Assembly: GCF_021049245.1 (NCBI RefSeq)
Contig: NZ_CP088020.1
Span: forward strand, 3,044,001 to 3,108,000
Direction: 5' to 3'
Source: Radiobacillus kanasensis
GTDB taxonomy: Bacteria > Bacillota > Bacilli > Bacillales > Amphibacillaceae
Length of the DNA stretch: 64,000 bases
Part shown: positions 26,701 through 34,574 of the stretch, piece by piece
Numbering within the stretch: the first letter of the stretch is position 1
Layout: each line of letters begins with the position of its first letter
Made by a program: the position numbers and the translations under genes
Notes under the pieces: generated by a model
Seen by the model: only the letters and a program-made list of their open reading frames with translations
Database searches by the model: none
Told to the model about the DNA's origin: nothing

Positions 26701-28861
26701 TCGCTGTATTTTCACCGGCCGCTGGAGAAAATGGACTTGCATACTTGTAAACTGGATTTTCTTCTGTTCCTGTATTTTCGTAAGCCATGTTTGGATACAG
26801 GAACAAGCGATACATATTGGAGTAAAGGGTCGTTAACTCATCTTTCGAAGCACCTTCTACTTCAATAGTCTTTAGCTTTTCATTCCAAAGCTTTTTCGCT
26901 TCGTCTTTTACTTGTTCAAAGCTGCTATCACTTGGAATATCCTGCTCGAGATTCTTCTTGGCCTGTTCCACACTAATCAGGGAAGTCGCGATTCTCATTG
27001 CAACAGTTTGATCTTCTGCATCGAATCCCATATAACCAGATACATGATCCCTACCTTCCCCAGTCAGCATGGTGCTTTCCGTTACAGGGGCGTCAAAGGT
27101 TGCATACACGAACATTCTTGTCGCACCAGCAGATAAACCACTACGAACATCGGTGTATCCAGTTAGGGATTGATCTTCTGGATTTAAGGTTAAGCCACCA
27201 TTATTATTTACATTGTCAAAAATGAGTTTATGGTCCGCATCATTGAAATGAAACTTAAACATCGCTGCACGATTAGTCGGTGCTATTTCCGTTTGGATTC
27301 CATTTTCAAACTTCACACTATAATAATATGGTTTGGCTATTTCGTTTGAATGCTGGAATGCGAGTGCTCGTTCATTTCGATCTGCAGAAGGCTTTCCTTC
27401 TACTTGGGATGGCATGATCTGAAAGGTTTGTCTATCTCCCATCCATGGACTCGTTTCATGACTTAAGGCAAACGCTTCAAGCTCTGGTTGGTTTTCATCG
27501 TTGTTAGATTGCTGATAAGAATATAACCAACTTGTAGATCCTGCATCTGTGACCGGTGTCCAGAAATTAAATCCATGCGGAACCGCTACAGCAGGGAAAT
27601 TGTTCCCTCTAGAAAAAGTGCCATTGGAGTTTGTCCCACGCAATATATCTACATAATCAACTGGGCTAGAAGGAGCTTCTTCTGAAGGATTCCCGTCTAT
27701 TTTCAAGTCATCAATACTACCACGGAACACCCCAGGACCTTTTGGATTATCATAAGCTACAAGTATTCGATCTATCGTCTTCCCATCAGCTACTTGTCCA
27801 ATGTTCGAAACCTTGTAATTCCATTGATTCACATAAAGTGTTTTCGATTTCCCCTGAGCTTGTGGGTTAAGCTCCACCCCATGCTGATCAAGGGGTTCAA
27901 GCTCACTTAGGTACGTACCATCTGTAAAAGCTAGATCAATAGAAACAAATGTACTAGAATAATCGAGTTGCTCTTGATCGGCAAATTCTGGGTGAATCAA
28001 ATAAGAAAGCTGAGTTTCAGAGGTTACATCAACATTTACGTCATAAATTTTATTATAGGAATAGCCACGATCCTCTACCGTTTGTTGCCCTTGATAGAAT
28101 AAAGCCTTCGTTCCGGTCCACCCTACATTTGTTTTGGCGGTGTAGCTACTGGTAGGTCCATCACCAATATATGTTTTCATATTAGAAGGCTCTGGTGGAG
28201 GTGCGTCTATTCCATTAGATACAGCAATTTCTCCTAGCTGGGTTAATCCAGCACCTCCATTCTTACTTATTTCTAAGCGATAGTATCGGTACTTTTTATC
28301 ATTATCCATTTCATAAAGTTTTCTTTCGTATCTTTCTGCGAAAGATTGATTATCTTGCTCATCTAGTTTTGTCCACTCATTCTTATCATTCGATCCGTAA
28401 AGCTCCCAAGCCTCTGGATCTCTTTCTGGATAGTCATTAGCAGATGTTAGAGCATATTTTACGATATTCACTTCTTCTTCAAAGGAAAATTCAATTCTGG
28501 CTGTAGGTTCAAAAGCGAGCCACTTCGTTTGAGGATTGCGATCTACTAGATTTGTAGTAATTTCGTTTGGTGGGTTTTCTGCACTTGCTGTAATACCTTC
28601 CACTAGATGGGTAATGTCCCCTTGTATGCCGTCGTACGGAACATTTCCAATGACTCCACTTTCTTTTTCGTTCCCTTCTGCATCTAGCTCTACCTCATTT
28701 TCCCATGTGAGAGGAGCATCTTCCTTTTCGAATGAGGAATAAAAATTAGTCTCCGTATTTTCTTCTGCAGAAATTGGTACCGCCTGCGTTGGTAAAAGGG
28801 ATATAGGCAAAAGCAAACATAACATGGTCGACATCCGCTTCGTAAAAGTCTTCCTTTTCAT
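23744..28861 (-). CDS. Very large secreted GH92 alpha-mannosidase with carbohydrate-binding modules
   Basis: 1705 residues. The signal peptide spans 1-32 (cut near ISA-EE). A discoidin-type (F5/8C) module is at ~85-215; the GH92 N-terminal domain begins at ~400 (VDYVDILRGTNSNG, NNFPAVAVPHGFNFWTP); the (alpha/alpha)6 catalytic part runs to ~1130 with NNGFWDTYRTTWPAYSLLTP, GHSNQPSHHIAYMYNYAGQP and GDEDNGEMSAWYIFSAAGFY. A second F5/8C module is at ~1150-1280, followed by a helical FIVAR-like stretch, a CARDB-like module (~1420-1500) and a C-terminal LamG/concanavalin domain (~1510-1700). GH92 enzymes are calcium-dependent exo-mannosidases acting on N-glycan or yeast mannan. There is no sortase or SLH anchor, so it is released or bound through its modules. 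It is monocistronic, with a LacI-like palindrome upstream. Confidence 0.93.
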   Translation of the reverse strand: MKRKTFTKRMSTMLCLLLPISLLPTQAVPISAEENTETNFYSSFEKEDAPLTWENEVELDAEGNEKESGVIGNVPYDGIQGDITHLVEGITASAENPPNEITTNLVDRNPQTKWLAFEPTARIEFSFEEEVNIVKYALTSANDYPERDPEAWELYGSNDKNEWTKLDEQDNQSFAERYERKLYEMDNDKKYRYYRLEISKNGGAGLTQLGEIAVSNGIDAPPPEPSNMKTYIGDGPTSSYTAKTNVGWTGTKALFYQGQQTVEDRGYSYNKIYDVNVDVTSETQLSYLIHPEFADQEQLDYSSTFVSIDLAFTDGTYLSELEPLDQHGVELNPQAQGKSKTLYVNQWNYKVSNIGQVADGKTIDRILVAYDNPKGPGVFRGSIDDLKIDGNPSEEAPSSPVDYVDILRGTNSNGTFSRGNNFPAVAVPHGFNFWTPVTDAGSTSWLYSYQQSNNDENQPELEAFALSHETSPWMGDRQTFQIMPSQVEGKPSADRNERALAFQHSNEIAKPYYYSVKFENGIQTEIAPTNRAAMFKFHFNDADHKLIFDNVNNNGGLTLNPEDQSLTGYTDVRSGLSAGATRMFVYATFDAPVTESTMLTGEGRDHVSGYMGFDAEDQTVAMRIATSLISVEQAKKNLEQDIPSDSSFEQVKDEAKKLWNEKLKTIEVEGASKDELTTLYSNMYRLFLYPNMAYENTGTEENPVYKYASPFSPAAGENTATETGAKIVNGKPYVNNGFWDTYRTTWPAYSLLTPTHAGEMIDGFVQQYKDGGWISRWSSPGYANLMVGTSSDVAFADAYLKGVTNFDVDAFYESALKNGAVASDDASVGRKGLTTSIFDGYTSTSTGEGMSWALDGYINDFAISNIAKELAEKSKGAEKTRYETEYNYYLNRAQNYVNMFHPEAEFFIGKNANGEWRTTAEAFDPREWGGDYTETNAWNMAFHVPQDGQGLANLYGSREAFAEKLDEFFSTPETAHHPGHYGGVIHEMREARDVRMGMYGHSNQPSHHIAYMYNYAGQPWKTQEKISEIMSRLYLGSEIGQGYAGDEDNGEMSAWYIFSAAGFYPLQMGSPNYAIGAPHFEKMTIHLENGKDIVIKAPNVSKENKYVQSLKVNGKQYDKTSISHELLANGATLEFEMGAKPSKWGTSEKALPTSLTDIDTNGTSLELDPLSDLTDDGKGQAHHSDQGVAKAWFDNTSDTTLSLSKEKAWVQYKFDSKAKRAMMYTLTSGEKKEQDPKSWEVIGSNDGKRWTLLDREENVSFKWRSYTQPFTIDNPGDYQYYRIQFKDNQGANQIALAEVEFLGFGDVKNKLKTIEGTLKDFHESGDVSKHDMKKLQKEMNQVEHQLEKNHYTQAAKKAEDFLKHLKKAKKVSNKAQSQLEADMTALKGYILQANKDTIPGKGKWKYREEVYQVPIFELSSLNIPAIAPGQDATVSVDIQNVGMSEGEKEITLSINGEQKEVKTIALAPEETQTVTFTVSGLPLGIHEVQVNDQIGTLKVLHIDKPVLSMSFDEEDASDQSPYEQNGVLNGNTEIVEGKFGKAIRLDGGWIEVPNSEFLNGGDELSIATWLKLDDAQQDQKIIGKTSIGNGYLLAVDGGIYPEIWTEGGPRLSFNEGEIPSQEWVHLALTFKKDDRLIAYINGEEVANISAGSVPILNNDEPLIIGGAPWNPEALQMRGAVDEVRIFKQALQPEEVVNLMNDNTIE

Positions 28862-28920
28862 AGTTCCCCTCCTATTTTAGGTTGATCGACTAGAAATTCC
28901 ACCTCCGTTTAACATGAATT

Positions 28921-28936
28921 TTGAAATCGCTTTCAA
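28921..28936. promoter_or_regulatory. LacI/CcpA-type operator upstream of the GH92 gene
   Basis: TTGAAATCGCTTTCAA is a palindrome with six-base arms around TCGC, 60-75 bases before the ATG. It is cre-like with one deviation from consensus. Confidence 0.55.
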
Positions 28937-28979
28937 TTTAATTTGAAGTATATTAGAAGATACTTCTTAAAACAATTAT

Positions 28980-29486
28980 AAAAAGTCAAAACAGGCGGAA
29001 AGTAGGATGGGATTTTTGTTAGAACACATCTTTCATACTAAACTTTCGACAATAATCAACTCGGTGAATATAGGTAAATAGTCCACTGGATGGAAGGGAA
29101 ACATTTTCGTAAATAAGTAGGAAAAGAAAGCTTCTAGGACAATAAATTGTTCTTAGCAATTGATATAGTTTACTAAGGAGAAACTAATGATAAGAGGTTT
29201 TTGGAGGGTATTGGAGCAAACAAGTTAGCGATCTAAAAAGGGATGGCTTGGATCTAAGAAAGGCTTATGAAATAAAGGGATGTTTCCGGGAATAAAACGT
29301 TAGCAGAATAAGAGAATCGATACTTAGTATGGATAAAAAAACAAGACAGGAAAGAACACTTAATTGGAGTAGACCTTTCAGATCATAATTTGTTCATGGA
29401 CATTGGAGAGCGACGAGATCAGCTTCCAGCATGAGCGAACACTATAACTCTTATACAAAATCTTTCTACTAATAATCTCATAACAT
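28980..29486. other. Noncoding stretch of about 0.5 kb with no recognised feature
   Basis: No ORF longer than a few tens of codons fits, and I see no conserved RNA or repeat. The plus strand is purine-rich. It may be a decayed gene or insertion. Confidence 0.5.
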
Positions 29487-29488
29487 AA

Positions 29489-29517
29489 AAAAGGAGTGGA
29501 TTATTTCCACCCCTTTT
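29489..29517 (-). terminator. Terminator of the amino-sugar importer operon
   Basis: AAAAGGAGTGGA (29489-29500) pairs with TCCACCCCTTTT (29506-29517), one mismatch, 5-nt loop. The right arm touches the lactonase stop codon. Confidence 0.8.
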
Positions 29518-30575
29518 CAACGCCCTTTAACCGGCATAACTTTTAAACAAACAGGTCTATGAACAGAATAGACCTGTTCTGTCGCTCTAGGTATGCCCTC
29601 TTCATCTATTTTCATCACAACAATGGAATCTGAATGCTCATTAGCTACAAGTAAGTACTCAGCGTTCGGGACAATCGCAAAGTTACGCGGCCATTCCCCC
29701 ATTGTAGGAGTTTGCTGTAAACTGCTTAATCTCCCATCCCCAAGAATCTTATAGGTTGCGATACTATGATGTCCACGATTAGAAGCATATAAATAGGAAC
29801 CTGTTGGGGAGAGGTGGATATCTGCACCGTAATTGTCTTCTTTAAAGTCATCCGGAATTGTCTCTATCTGCTGAACTAGTTCTAGCGTCTCGATTGCATC
29901 ATCATAGGAATAAACCGAGATGCTAGAGTTAAATTCGTTCACAACATAAATGTTCTGTAGTTCTGGATGGATCGCAAAGTGTCTTGGACCAGAACCTGTC
30001 ACTGCCGCAACCTCCACAACTAATTCGAGAGTTGATGTATCGCGATTAAATTGATACAAATAAAGACCATCGAATCCTAAATCTGTGACTAAGAACTTGT
30101 TTGTATTCGGAATGGGCGCAATGGAATGAGGATGCGATAGCTTTTCCTTTTCATTCTCAGCATTATAGCTTTTTCGATCTGCTATGGGAAATAAGACTCC
30201 ATCCTCACTCAAAGCATGTGCGACAACACTTCCTCCGCCGTAATTTGCAGTAAATAACCACTGCTCACCCTTATCCAAACTAACAAAACAAGGTGAGGAT
30301 CCATCGGTAGATTGGCGATTTATTTCCGTCAGAGTAGCCTCCTTAATGTCCACGTCATAACATACAACTTCGCCATTATCCACCTCACTGACAGCGTAAA
30401 GACGATTCTGCCCATGATTGACGGCAAGAAACGACGGGCTTGCGATGCCTGACGTTGAAGTAACCTTCTTTAAGCTACCATTTTTTGAATCAAATAAAAG
30501 GAGTTGAATGGCATCTTCTCCCTCGCCCCCATAAGTTCCAACAAAAACATGGTAATATCTTTGGTTTATGGTCAT
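29517..30575 (-). CDS. Lactonase family protein (6-phosphogluconolactonase-like seven-bladed propeller)
   Basis: About 352 residues with repeated blade motifs: YHVFVGTYGGEGEDAIQLLL, PSFLAVNHGQNRLYAVSE, SLDKGEQWLFTANYGGGSV, GSGPRHFAIHPELQNIYVVNE, GADIHLSPTGSYLYASNRGHHSI, WPRNFAIVPNAEYLLVANE. This is the YbhE/Pgl-type fold, which hydrolyses sugar lactones. ATG 30575 is used (GGGGAGGG upstream); the in-frame extension to 30701 overlaps the GH20 fragment and has no site. The gene follows GH20 by 28 bases and ends the importer operon. In this context its substrate may be an N-acetylglucosamine-type 1,5-lactone rather than 6-phosphogluconolactone (inference). Confidence 0.85.
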   Translation of the reverse strand: MTINQRYYHVFVGTYGGEGEDAIQLLLFDSKNGSLKKVTSTSGIASPSFLAVNHGQNRLYAVSEVDNGEVVCYDVDIKEATLTEINRQSTDGSSPCFVSLDKGEQWLFTANYGGGSVVAHALSEDGVLFPIADRKSYNAENEKEKLSHPHSIAPIPNTNKFLVTDLGFDGLYLYQFNRDTSTLELVVEVAAVTGSGPRHFAIHPELQNIYVVNEFNSSISVYSYDDAIETLELVQQIETIPDDFKEDNYGADIHLSPTGSYLYASNRGHHSIATYKILGDGRLSSLQQTPTMGEWPRNFAIVPNAEYLLVANEHSDSIVVMKIDEEGIPRATEQVYSVHRPVCLKVMPVKGR

Positions 30576-30603
30576 GCTAAGCTTTATCCCTCCCCAAAAC
30601 CAA

Positions 30604-31101
30604 CTAATAGATAGGTAATACGTGAAAGAACACATTTGGTGATGCAATCCGGTAGTAATAGCTACACCATCCCAAGCCTGTTGAGTTTTCAACACCTTCA
30701 TTAAAGTACAACCGCTCTTCTTCTAATTCTTCTATGCTCTCTACTCGTCCCTCTATATAATCATTCAATCTATAGATAGCTGTATCTAATCGGGTTAATA
30801 AACCTCCATATCGAATATCGATCACTTCCCAGCCGAACGGTTTATGCATATGGAGCCACTGCTTCCGATGTGCTTTACGCAAATCTTCAACCCTTTTTAT
30901 AATGGTTGGAATTTCCTTATTTTTGATGCTTTTAAGCACTTCCTTGTTTTCCTTATCATAAGCTTCCTTTAATTTCAGACCTATTTCCGATTTTATACTT
31001 AATACCGCGGACAGCTTTTCTGGCACTTCCAAAATATAATCAAGGGAACGGTCGGAGTTTCTAATCCTTTTAATTTTAGACTCTCTCCGAGTAATGCCCA
31101 T
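30604..31101 (-). pseudogene. C-terminal fragment of the GH20 gene, separated by a frameshift
   Basis: 165-residue frame. From about residue 8 on (SKIKRIRNSDRSLDYI..., ending WCSYYYRIASPNVFFHVLPIY) it reads as the helical C-terminal part that GcnA-like GH20 enzymes carry after their barrel, bringing the total to a family-typical ~620 residues. Its ATG at 31101 is fortuitous: no ribosome binding site precedes it and it lies inside the N-terminal frame. The two frames join at GGAGAGAG near 31075-31085. Restoring one GA dinucleotide would fuse them as ...HYSERESKIKR..., so slippage in a GA run (a 2-bp loss) is the simplest explanation. Confidence 0.75.
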
Positions 31102-32509
31102 GTAAATCTAAGCCTTCAATATGTTTATCAAATAAGCCGATTAACACATCTTGCCACAATAAAAATTTGGATGGATTGGTTTGAACCATATTGCCAGGTT
31201 CAACCCCTGGGGTCTCATCCAATTCATTTAATAAAAGGAATGTCTCTTCCGCCATTCCTGTACAAAACTTCACTCGCTCACGTAACTTTTCTTTATCTAA
31301 CTCCTTAGAATAAGCATGCTCCGCATACATTTGTAACCCTAAAAGTGCGGTAAAAAAATTATTTTCATAGCCATCGTCTCCCCATAAGGTTACAAAGACA
31401 TCTTGGATTCCTTCTTTTTTACATGCATTTAAAGCGGCATCACTTGTTCTGAGCGATAGACCATAATTCGTTGCGAACGTATTCCAAACCCAAATCCCGC
31501 CCGCAAATGCTGGTACCTTCCCAAACGTTTTATGCTTCTGAATCATCTTGTGATAATCCTCTTCATCCGTATGGAAATAATCCCAATACATGAGTTGTAC
31601 GTCTTTTGGAGTATTTTCAACAATATGTTCCGGTATTTCGGTCGACATATTATAGTGATCATCACCGCTTTCAGAGGCTAATTTAATAAACATATCACTC
31701 CACATCATCGGTTCAAGTCCACGCGCTTTCACAATGTCAAGGACGCGCTTTAGATGAGTAGTCATCAGCTCTAAGCGACTTTTATAACCAAATTTATTTT
31801 GATAAATACCTCGTCCAAGCTCTTCTGCCTCATCCATCCCGATATGGATACGCTTACTCCTAAAGGGATCTGTTACGGATGTAATCATATTTTCAATAAA
31901 GTCATATGTGTCTTCACTTTCTAAGAGTAAAGCTCCTCTAGTATCCTTTAGATGGGAGGCATTACTCCATTTTAAAAACTCCTCTAAATGAGCAAGTGTT
32001 TGAATACATGGAATCAGTTCAATCCCAAATGCATCTGCATAGTCGTCTAACGATTTTAATTCATCATGTGTGTATCTTCCTCGCATGTAGCCGAAGTAAG
32101 GTTCATCCTTAATCTGATAAGTATCCTCCATATAAAGCATCGCGGAATTAAAACCCATTAATGCTAGCGTGCGGATCATTTCTTGAAATCTATCAATCTT
32201 CATCACTGCGTTTCTCGATAAGTCAAACATGGGCCCAACGGTAGAAAATTGCGGCTCTTCTTTTATAAAAAAGGGTTCCTGCTTTTCAAAATACTCGATA
32301 AACAGCCCGAACCCTCTAAAAAAATGTATTCTGTCTTCATAAGCAATTTGTCCCCTACCATTTTCGTATGAAACCTGCACACCGACTCCGTCTTGTTGCT
32401 CTACTTTCACAGACAAACCATCTTCAGACAAGGCAAAATCTAAATTTTCCTGCAATGCTTCTATGCCTGGTAAAAGGGAGGAATACTCCCCTTCAAGTTT
32501 TATTTTCAT
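31076..32509 (-). CDS. GH20 beta-N-acetylhexosaminidase, catalytic part of a frameshifted gene
   Basis: 477 residues, no signal peptide, hence cytoplasmic. Residues ~1-85 are the GH20 N-terminal alpha/beta domain; ~88-440 are the TIM barrel with FSTVGPMFDLSRNAVMK, IELIPCIQTLAHLEEFLKWS and the catalytic Asp-Glu pair in RIHIGMDEAEELG (D226, E227). It is of the short GcnA-like type, which removes terminal N-acetylhexosamine from imported oligosaccharides. The frame stops early after DLHGHYSERV; the missing C-terminus continues in another frame (30604-31078). RBS AAGGTGGGAG before ATG 32509. The catalytic residues are intact, so residual activity is possible, but the truncation may destabilise the protein. 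Confidence 0.85.
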   Translation of the reverse strand: MKIKLEGEYSSLLPGIEALQENLDFALSEDGLSVKVEQQDGVGVQVSYENGRGQIAYEDRIHFFRGFGLFIEYFEKQEPFFIKEEPQFSTVGPMFDLSRNAVMKIDRFQEMIRTLALMGFNSAMLYMEDTYQIKDEPYFGYMRGRYTHDELKSLDDYADAFGIELIPCIQTLAHLEEFLKWSNASHLKDTRGALLLESEDTYDFIENMITSVTDPFRSKRIHIGMDEAEELGRGIYQNKFGYKSRLELMTTHLKRVLDIVKARGLEPMMWSDMFIKLASESGDDHYNMSTEIPEHIVENTPKDVQLMYWDYFHTDEEDYHKMIQKHKTFGKVPAFAGGIWVWNTFATNYGLSLRTSDAALNACKKEGIQDVFVTLWGDDGYENNFFTALLGLQMYAEHAYSKELDKEKLRERVKFCTGMAEETFLLLNELDETPGVEPGNMVQTNPSKFLLWQDVLIGLFDKHIEGLDLHGHYSERV

Positions 32510-32531
32510 GTTCTCCCACCTTTTAGAGGTT

Positions 32532-32684
32532 GTTAAAAAAGTCCGGTAAAAAGGACACGGCGATTTTCTTCGTTAGCTTGCTTTTCCGGTGCTCACGTAT
32601 TAACTGCATACGCTCCGCTCCTCAAAGCTGCGCTGCCTCGAACTTCTTGGTCCTTTTCATCCTCCTTTTTCACGCACTTTTAAC
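32532..32684. repeat. About 150-bp palindromic intergenic repeat (MITE-like)
   Basis: The ends are inverted (GTTAAAAAAGT at 32532 and ACTTTTAAC at 32676-32684), and inside AAAAAGGAC (32550-32556 region) pairs with GTCCTTTT near 32650-32657. The core (CTTCGTTAGCTTGC, TACGCTCCGCTCCTCAAAG, CTGCGCTGCCTCGAAC) is of a kind I recall as a dispersed intergenic repeat in Bacillaceae genomes. It lies between the second permease stop and the GH20 start. Confidence 0.6.
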
Positions 32685-32711
32685 GGAATGTAATAGATTT
32701 TATAAAGTCTA

Positions 32712-33596
32712 TCAGCCTTTAACAGATCCGGACGTTGCACCTTTTTCGAATGTTTTTTGTGCGAACAGATAGACAATAATGACCGGTATAACAGTCATGG
32801 CAATTGCCGCTGTCATTAACCCATAGTCTGTACCATACTGGGAACTAACATTGGATAATAGCACAACAATTGGCGCCACTTTTTCATGGGATACAAGGAC
32901 AAGTGACGAAAATAAGTCATTATAAGACCACAAGAAAACGAACGTCCCAACCGTAGCAAAAGAAGGCAAGGAGATTGGTAAAAATATTTTCGTGTACATC
33001 TTAAGACGACTGCATCCATCCATAAAGGCCGCTTCCTCTAGTTCTTTCGGAATCGTTGCCATATAACTACTAATCACTAGAATAGCGAATGGTAGATTTC
33101 CTGCTGTTTGAGGAATAATAAGTGCCCAATACGTATTGACGAGATCCATATTAATCATCATTCTGTACACGGGGACAATCGTAGCAAATGCTGGAATGAG
33201 TAAACTTGCTACAAGAAGAGTTTGCAAGACACCTCTGAATCGAAAATTCATTCTGGACATGATAAATGCTGCAAAACCTCCGAAAAACAAAACGAGAAAC
33301 ACGGTTGAGCCAGACATGATGAAACTATTCATATAGCTTTGACCAATATTTACGGTTTCGAAGGCGTTTATATAATTTTGTAAGGTTGGATTGGTCGGAA
33401 ACTTAAATGTATCCGTAATGATATCCCGAGACTCTTTAAATGAATTCAGTAGAACCCAAGCCAATGGAAATATTGTCGTCATGGACCATGCTGTTAAACA
33501 AATGTATATAAATAGCTTTCCGTATTTTGATTTTGTAAAATACCTGTTTTGAAACTTCTCCAAATAAGTAAGTTGGTTCTTGTTACTTTTCGTCAA
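32712..33596 (-). CDS. Amino-sugar oligomer ABC transporter permease (MalG type)
   Basis: 294 residues, TTG start preceded by AGGTGGTG. Six helices, EAA loop PKELEEAAFMDGCSRLKMYTKIFLPISLP, and C-terminus AQKTFEKGATSGSVKG. It forms the importer with the permease at 33620 and the lipoprotein at 34575. The operon carries a NagR-type operator, so chito-oligosaccharide-like cargo is likely (inference). Confidence 0.9.
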   Translation of the reverse strand: MTKSNKNQLTYLEKFQNRYFTKSKYGKLFIYICLTAWSMTTIFPLAWVLLNSFKESRDIITDTFKFPTNPTLQNYINAFETVNIGQSYMNSFIMSGSTVFLVLFFGGFAAFIMSRMNFRFRGVLQTLLVASLLIPAFATIVPVYRMMINMDLVNTYWALIIPQTAGNLPFAILVISSYMATIPKELEEAAFMDGCSRLKMYTKIFLPISLPSFATVGTFVFLWSYNDLFSSLVLVSHEKVAPIVVLLSNVSSQYGTDYGLMTAAIAMTVIPVIIVYLFAQKTFEKGATSGSVKG

Positions 33597-33619
33597 ATCG
33601 TGTCACCACCTTTTTTATC

Positions 33620-34483
33620 CTAATAGGTTATTCCATCGCTCTTTAATAGCTTGTTCGTGATAAACGCTAGCGTAAGCCCTATTACTACCATGAGGACAGC
33701 TAAAGTCGCTCCATAGCCAATTGCTGAATCTTCAAAGGCTTTTTGGTACATATACGTCCCTAAAACCTCTGAAGACCGTGCTGGTCCACCACCTGTAATA
33801 ATATAAACAAGCTCAAAGATTTTCAGGGAACCCGTAATAGCAAGGACTAGACACGTTTTCATATCACTGACTATTAAGGGGAGTGTCAGTTTCGTCATTC
33901 TTTGGAAGCCCGTAATCCCCTCGAGCTTTGCTGCTTCGTAATAGTCGTTAGGAATCTTTCCAATGGCGGTTAACAGAATGACAAAGTAAAATCCGACATA
34001 GTTCCAAACCGTTGGAATCGCCACCATGTAAAGGGATGACTGCTCGGTTAGCCACAAGATACGCTCAAACCCTAAACTGACTAATATTTCATTTAACAAT
34101 CCATTTCTATGATTATAAATAAGGGTGAATAGTAGACCGATAGCAGCACCTGAAATAACAATTGGAAAGAAAAAGGTTGTACGGTAAAAGGCCGCTCCAT
34201 GCTTGATGGAATCAACCATAATAGCTAAGACCAAAGCAATACCGACTTGGAATATAGCTACATACAGCATTAGTTCTAAGGAATTTAACGTGGATCCAAT
34301 CGCAACTTCATCCTGAAAGAGTCGAATATAGTTTCCAAAACCGATGAAAGTTGAATTGAAAAATCCATCCGTTTTATAAAAGCTTTGTACGACATTTTCA
34401 AAGAATGGGTAGTATAAGAACACCCCAGATATTAAAAATGCTGGTGTTAAGAAAAGGAATATATATTTTTTATCACCTTTCAT
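33620..34483 (-). CDS. Amino-sugar oligomer ABC transporter permease (MalF type)
   Basis: About 287 residues. The start is ATG 34483 because AAAGGAG lies six bases upstream; the in-frame TTG at 34501 would overlap that site. EAA loop: PNDYYEAAKLEGITGFQRMTKLTLPLIVS. VYIITGGGPARSSEVLGTYMYQKAF is the usual MalF-side signature. Confidence 0.9.
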   Translation of the reverse strand: MKGDKKYIFLFLTPAFLISGVFLYYPFFENVVQSFYKTDGFFNSTFIGFGNYIRLFQDEVAIGSTLNSLELMLYVAIFQVGIALVLAIMVDSIKHGAAFYRTTFFFPIVISGAAIGLLFTLIYNHRNGLLNEILVSLGFERILWLTEQSSLYMVAIPTVWNYVGFYFVILLTAIGKIPNDYYEAAKLEGITGFQRMTKLTLPLIVSDMKTCLVLAITGSLKIFELVYIITGGGPARSSEVLGTYMYQKAFEDSAIGYGATLAVLMVVIGLTLAFITNKLLKSDGITY

Positions 34484-34510
34484 AAGAAGCTCCTTTTTCA
34501 AAAATAATGG

Positions 34511-34549
34511 AAAGTGCTTCGCCGCAGGTTAACGCGGCAAAGCAACTTT
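34511..34549 (-). other. Intercistronic stem-loop between binding protein and first permease
   Basis: AAAGTGCTTCGCCGC (34511-34525) pairs with GCGGCAAAGCAACTTT (34534-34549) with one bulge and one mismatch. The strong stem has no T-run on the minus strand, so mRNA stabilisation or partial attenuation is more likely than full termination. Confidence 0.65.
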
Positions 34550-34574
34550 TAAATTCATATACTACTTGTTTCTA

